A DNA stretch of 30,293 nt from Bacillota bacterium (GTDB lineage Bacteria > Bacillota > Bacilli > Bacillales > Cytobacillaceae): NCBI GenBank assembly GCA_023389895.1, contig JAEWDX010000205.1, positions 1 through 30,293 of the forward strand, given 5' to 3'. This document shows, piece by piece, positions 29,890 to 30,293 of this stretch (position 1 is its first letter; each line of letters begins with the position of its first letter). Position numbers and translations under genes: made by a program. The notes under the pieces are model-generated. The model made no database searches, was not told the DNA's origin, and worked only from the letters and a program-made list of their open reading frames with translations.

Positions 29890-30293
29890 ATGATTCGGGC
29901 TGTTCTAGTAGATGATGAAAAAATGTCACTTGAGCTTTTAGAAAGGAAATTATTAGAAGTTGGAGGCGTAGAAGTCATTAAAACCTTTACAAATGCAAAG
30001 TCTTTAATAAATGAATTAGCAGAATTAGATTTTCAAGTAGCCTTTTTAGACATTGAAATGCCGGGATTAACCGGTTTAGATTTAGCAGAAATCATTCAAG
30101 ATTGGAATAATCGCATTCATATTGTATTTGTTACTGCATTTAATGACTATGCCGTCCAAGCTTTTGAACTAGATTCTATTGATTATTTACTAAAACCAGT
30201 ATCAACGAAACGACTCGGGAAAACAATTGCCCGAATCCAATCATCTTTCCAAAGCCATCAAGCAAATTCTATTACTAAGAGAAAACATTCATC
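29890..30293 (+). CDS. Response regulator (partial, runs off the window)
   Basis: An open frame from ATG 29890 to the window end encodes at least 134 residues without a stop. It is a receiver domain: VLVDDEKMS, phosphoacceptor aspartate in FLDIEMPG, FVTAFNDYAVQAFELDSIDYLLKPVS, then a linker. It closely parallels the receiver of the regulator at 25559-26683 (IDDE, FLDMEM, FVTAHPEFALEAFEVNAIDYLLKPVS), so a second REC-SARP/BTAD or LytTR-type regulator is likely. The DNA-binding part lies outside the window. GAAGGTAGG provides the ribosome site. It is divergent from the hybrid kinase, which could signal to both regulators. Confidence 0.85.
   Translation, partial: MIRAVLVDDEKMSLELLERKLLEVGGVEVIKTFTNAKSLINELAELDFQVAFLDIEMPGLTGLDLAEIIQDWNNRIHIVFVTAFNDYAVQAFELDSIDYLLKPVSTKRLGKTIARIQSSFQSHQANSITKRKHS

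Overview
The window is AT-rich chromosomal DNA with strong Shine-Dalgarno sites, frequent TTG/GTG starts, sporulation-type (SigK-like) promoters and a set of Bacillaceae protein families. These include YheC/YheD ATP-grasp, CsxC-like spore-surface proteins, YitT, DUF2935, a sortase and LPXTG protein, and an EAL-HDOD protein. An endospore-forming member of the Bacillaceae is the best fit. No rRNA, tRNA, CRISPR array, intact transposase or origin is visible.

Region 1 (about 1-12,160) is the unusual part. It combines Mur-ligase-like enzymes (two intact, one a 5' relic), three ATP-grasp ligases (one stand-alone, one YheC/D with a tandem degenerate half, one compact YheC/D) and structural-looking proteins. 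The structural proteins are a 152-aa Cys-rich protein, three tandem ~240-aa CsxC-like paralogs and a 377-aa relative whose segments are in permuted order. Matches to the SigK -10 pattern CATANNNTA lie in front of several genes, so mother-cell expression late in sporulation is likely. ATP-grasp plus Mur ligase is the enzyme pair that cyanophycin synthetase carries in one polypeptide. My inference is a split amide-ligase system acting on, or building, a spore-surface peptide polymer. Substrate and product are unknown.

Region 2 (about 12,180-17,150) holds a secreted three-domain NlpC/P60 protein in which only the first domain keeps its catalytic residues. It also holds a DUF2935 protein, a YitT-family membrane protein, and a two-gene operon of an ECF-type S component with a TudS/DUF523-related putative desulfidase.

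Region 3 (about 17,230-25,560) is a cell-surface and c-di-GMP region. A c-di-GMP-I (GEMM) riboswitch precedes a secreted transglutaminase-like protein. Opposite it lie a 1513-aa LPXTG adhesin with collagen-binding-like and SpaA/Cna-B repeats, its sortase and an EAL-HDOD protein. A long imperfect palindromic element, possibly IS200/IS605-related, sits between the two groups.

Region 4 (25,559-30,293) is a signalling locus. A large 7TM hybrid kinase carrying two different histidine-kinase modules overlaps by 4 nt with a REC-SARP/BTAD response regulator. A second, divergent response regulator of similar type runs off the window end. An 11-bp-phased direct repeat upstream of the EAL-HDOD gene is a candidate binding site for such a regulator.
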